From: Prevotellaceae bacterium
GTDB taxonomy: Bacteria; Bacteroidota; Bacteroidia; Bacteroidales; UBA932
DNA: 5,080 nucleotides
Direction: 5' to 3'
Assembly: GCA_031273485.1 (NCBI GenBank)
Contig: JAISRS010000553.1
Coordinates: 1 to 5,080 of the forward strand
Every line of letters begins with the position of its first letter. Position 1 is the stretch's first letter. The translations under genes and the position numbers were made by a program. The notes below the pieces were generated by a model that was not told the origin of the DNA, did no database searches, and worked only from the letters and a program-made list of their open reading frames with translations. Below, piece by piece: positions 5,012 to 5,080 of the stretch.

Positions 5012-5080
5012 ATGAACAGTACAGAAATATTCAGCATGGCATTAGGTCTGTGTGCTCCCTGGTATGTAGAAAGGGTTGGG
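5012..5080 (+). CDS. ISL3-like transposase, N-terminal fragment
   Basis: The first 23 codons begin MNSTEIFSMALGLCAPWYVE. The pattern M-N-x-x-E-(I/L)-F-x-x-A-L-G-L-x-x-P-W is what I recall at the N-terminus of ISL3-family transposases, which are DDE enzymes that move the element by cutting its ends. The catalytic domain lies outside the window. The ATG is chosen because it follows a strong promoter and starts the recognised motif, but no Shine-Dalgarno is present. With so few residues the assignment depends on the motif plus the GGCTCT terminus 50 bp upstream. Confidence 0.6.
   Translation, partial: MNSTEIFSMALGLCAPWYVERVG

Larger units (their letters stand above)
4962..5080 (+). mobile_element. 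Left end of an ISL3-like insertion sequence
   Basis: GGCTCTATAACGTTTTGTG from 4962 has the GGCTCT start seen in terminal inverted repeats of ISL3-family elements. A promoter and the start of a transposase-like gene follow within 50 bp, the compact layout of an insertion sequence. The right end lies beyond the window. ISL3 elements usually duplicate 8 bp of target, which would make 4954-4961 (AATCATTA) the candidate duplication, inside the second palindrome. Confidence 0.55.

Overview
The window looks like an accessory region of a Bacteroidota chromosome, probably Bacteroidales. The evidence is the promoter style (TAnnTTTG -7 boxes at 614-621, 2344-2351 and 5000-5007, the last with a TTTG -33 box), mostly weak Shine-Dalgarno sequences, and Bacteroidota-like Fic and methyltransferase remnants. 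No complete housekeeping gene is present. Nearly everything is mobile, captured or decaying.

Left flank (1-540): a 31-codon C-terminal gene end, then about 430 bp of repeat DNA. The right half is ten 21-bp units. The left half carries related units on the opposite strand, including a 58-bp direct repeat.

Cassette-like array (about 543-3015): three intact plus-strand genes, each followed within about 30-340 bp by a copy of an imperfect inverted repeat that begins CGCATAACAGG and resembles an integron attC site (1219-1281, 2207-2266, 2965-3015). The genes encode a four-helix membrane protein, a GyrI-like/Cass2-like effector-binding protein and an Imm5-like putative immunity protein. A fourth, longer attC-like hairpin (1884-2003) follows gene 2. 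No integrase is visible. Genes 1 and 3 share an upstream module: about 100 bp of promoter DNA plus the same 19-codon N-terminal leader, joined in frame to unrelated bodies. Gene 2 instead has its own promoter-like sequence and a strong GGAGG ribosome binding site. The module looks like a reusable promoter and translation start that has been fused to captured genes.

Right flank (about 3027-4478, minus strand): a wrecked pair of a winged-helix Fic-family gene followed 6 bp later by a Type III-like adenine methyltransferase (mod). The Fic gene has a one-base frameshift, a large internal deletion, a small in-frame deletion and a His-to-Tyr change in its catalytic motif. The mod gene has an internal deletion and loses its 3' part exactly where the cassette array begins, so the array or a deletion next to it truncated mod.

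Right end (4479-5080): the probable Fic promoter with a paired direct repeat, a gene-free stretch with an inverted repeat and two perfect palindromes, then the left end of an ISL3-like insertion sequence with its promoter and the first 23 codons of its transposase.
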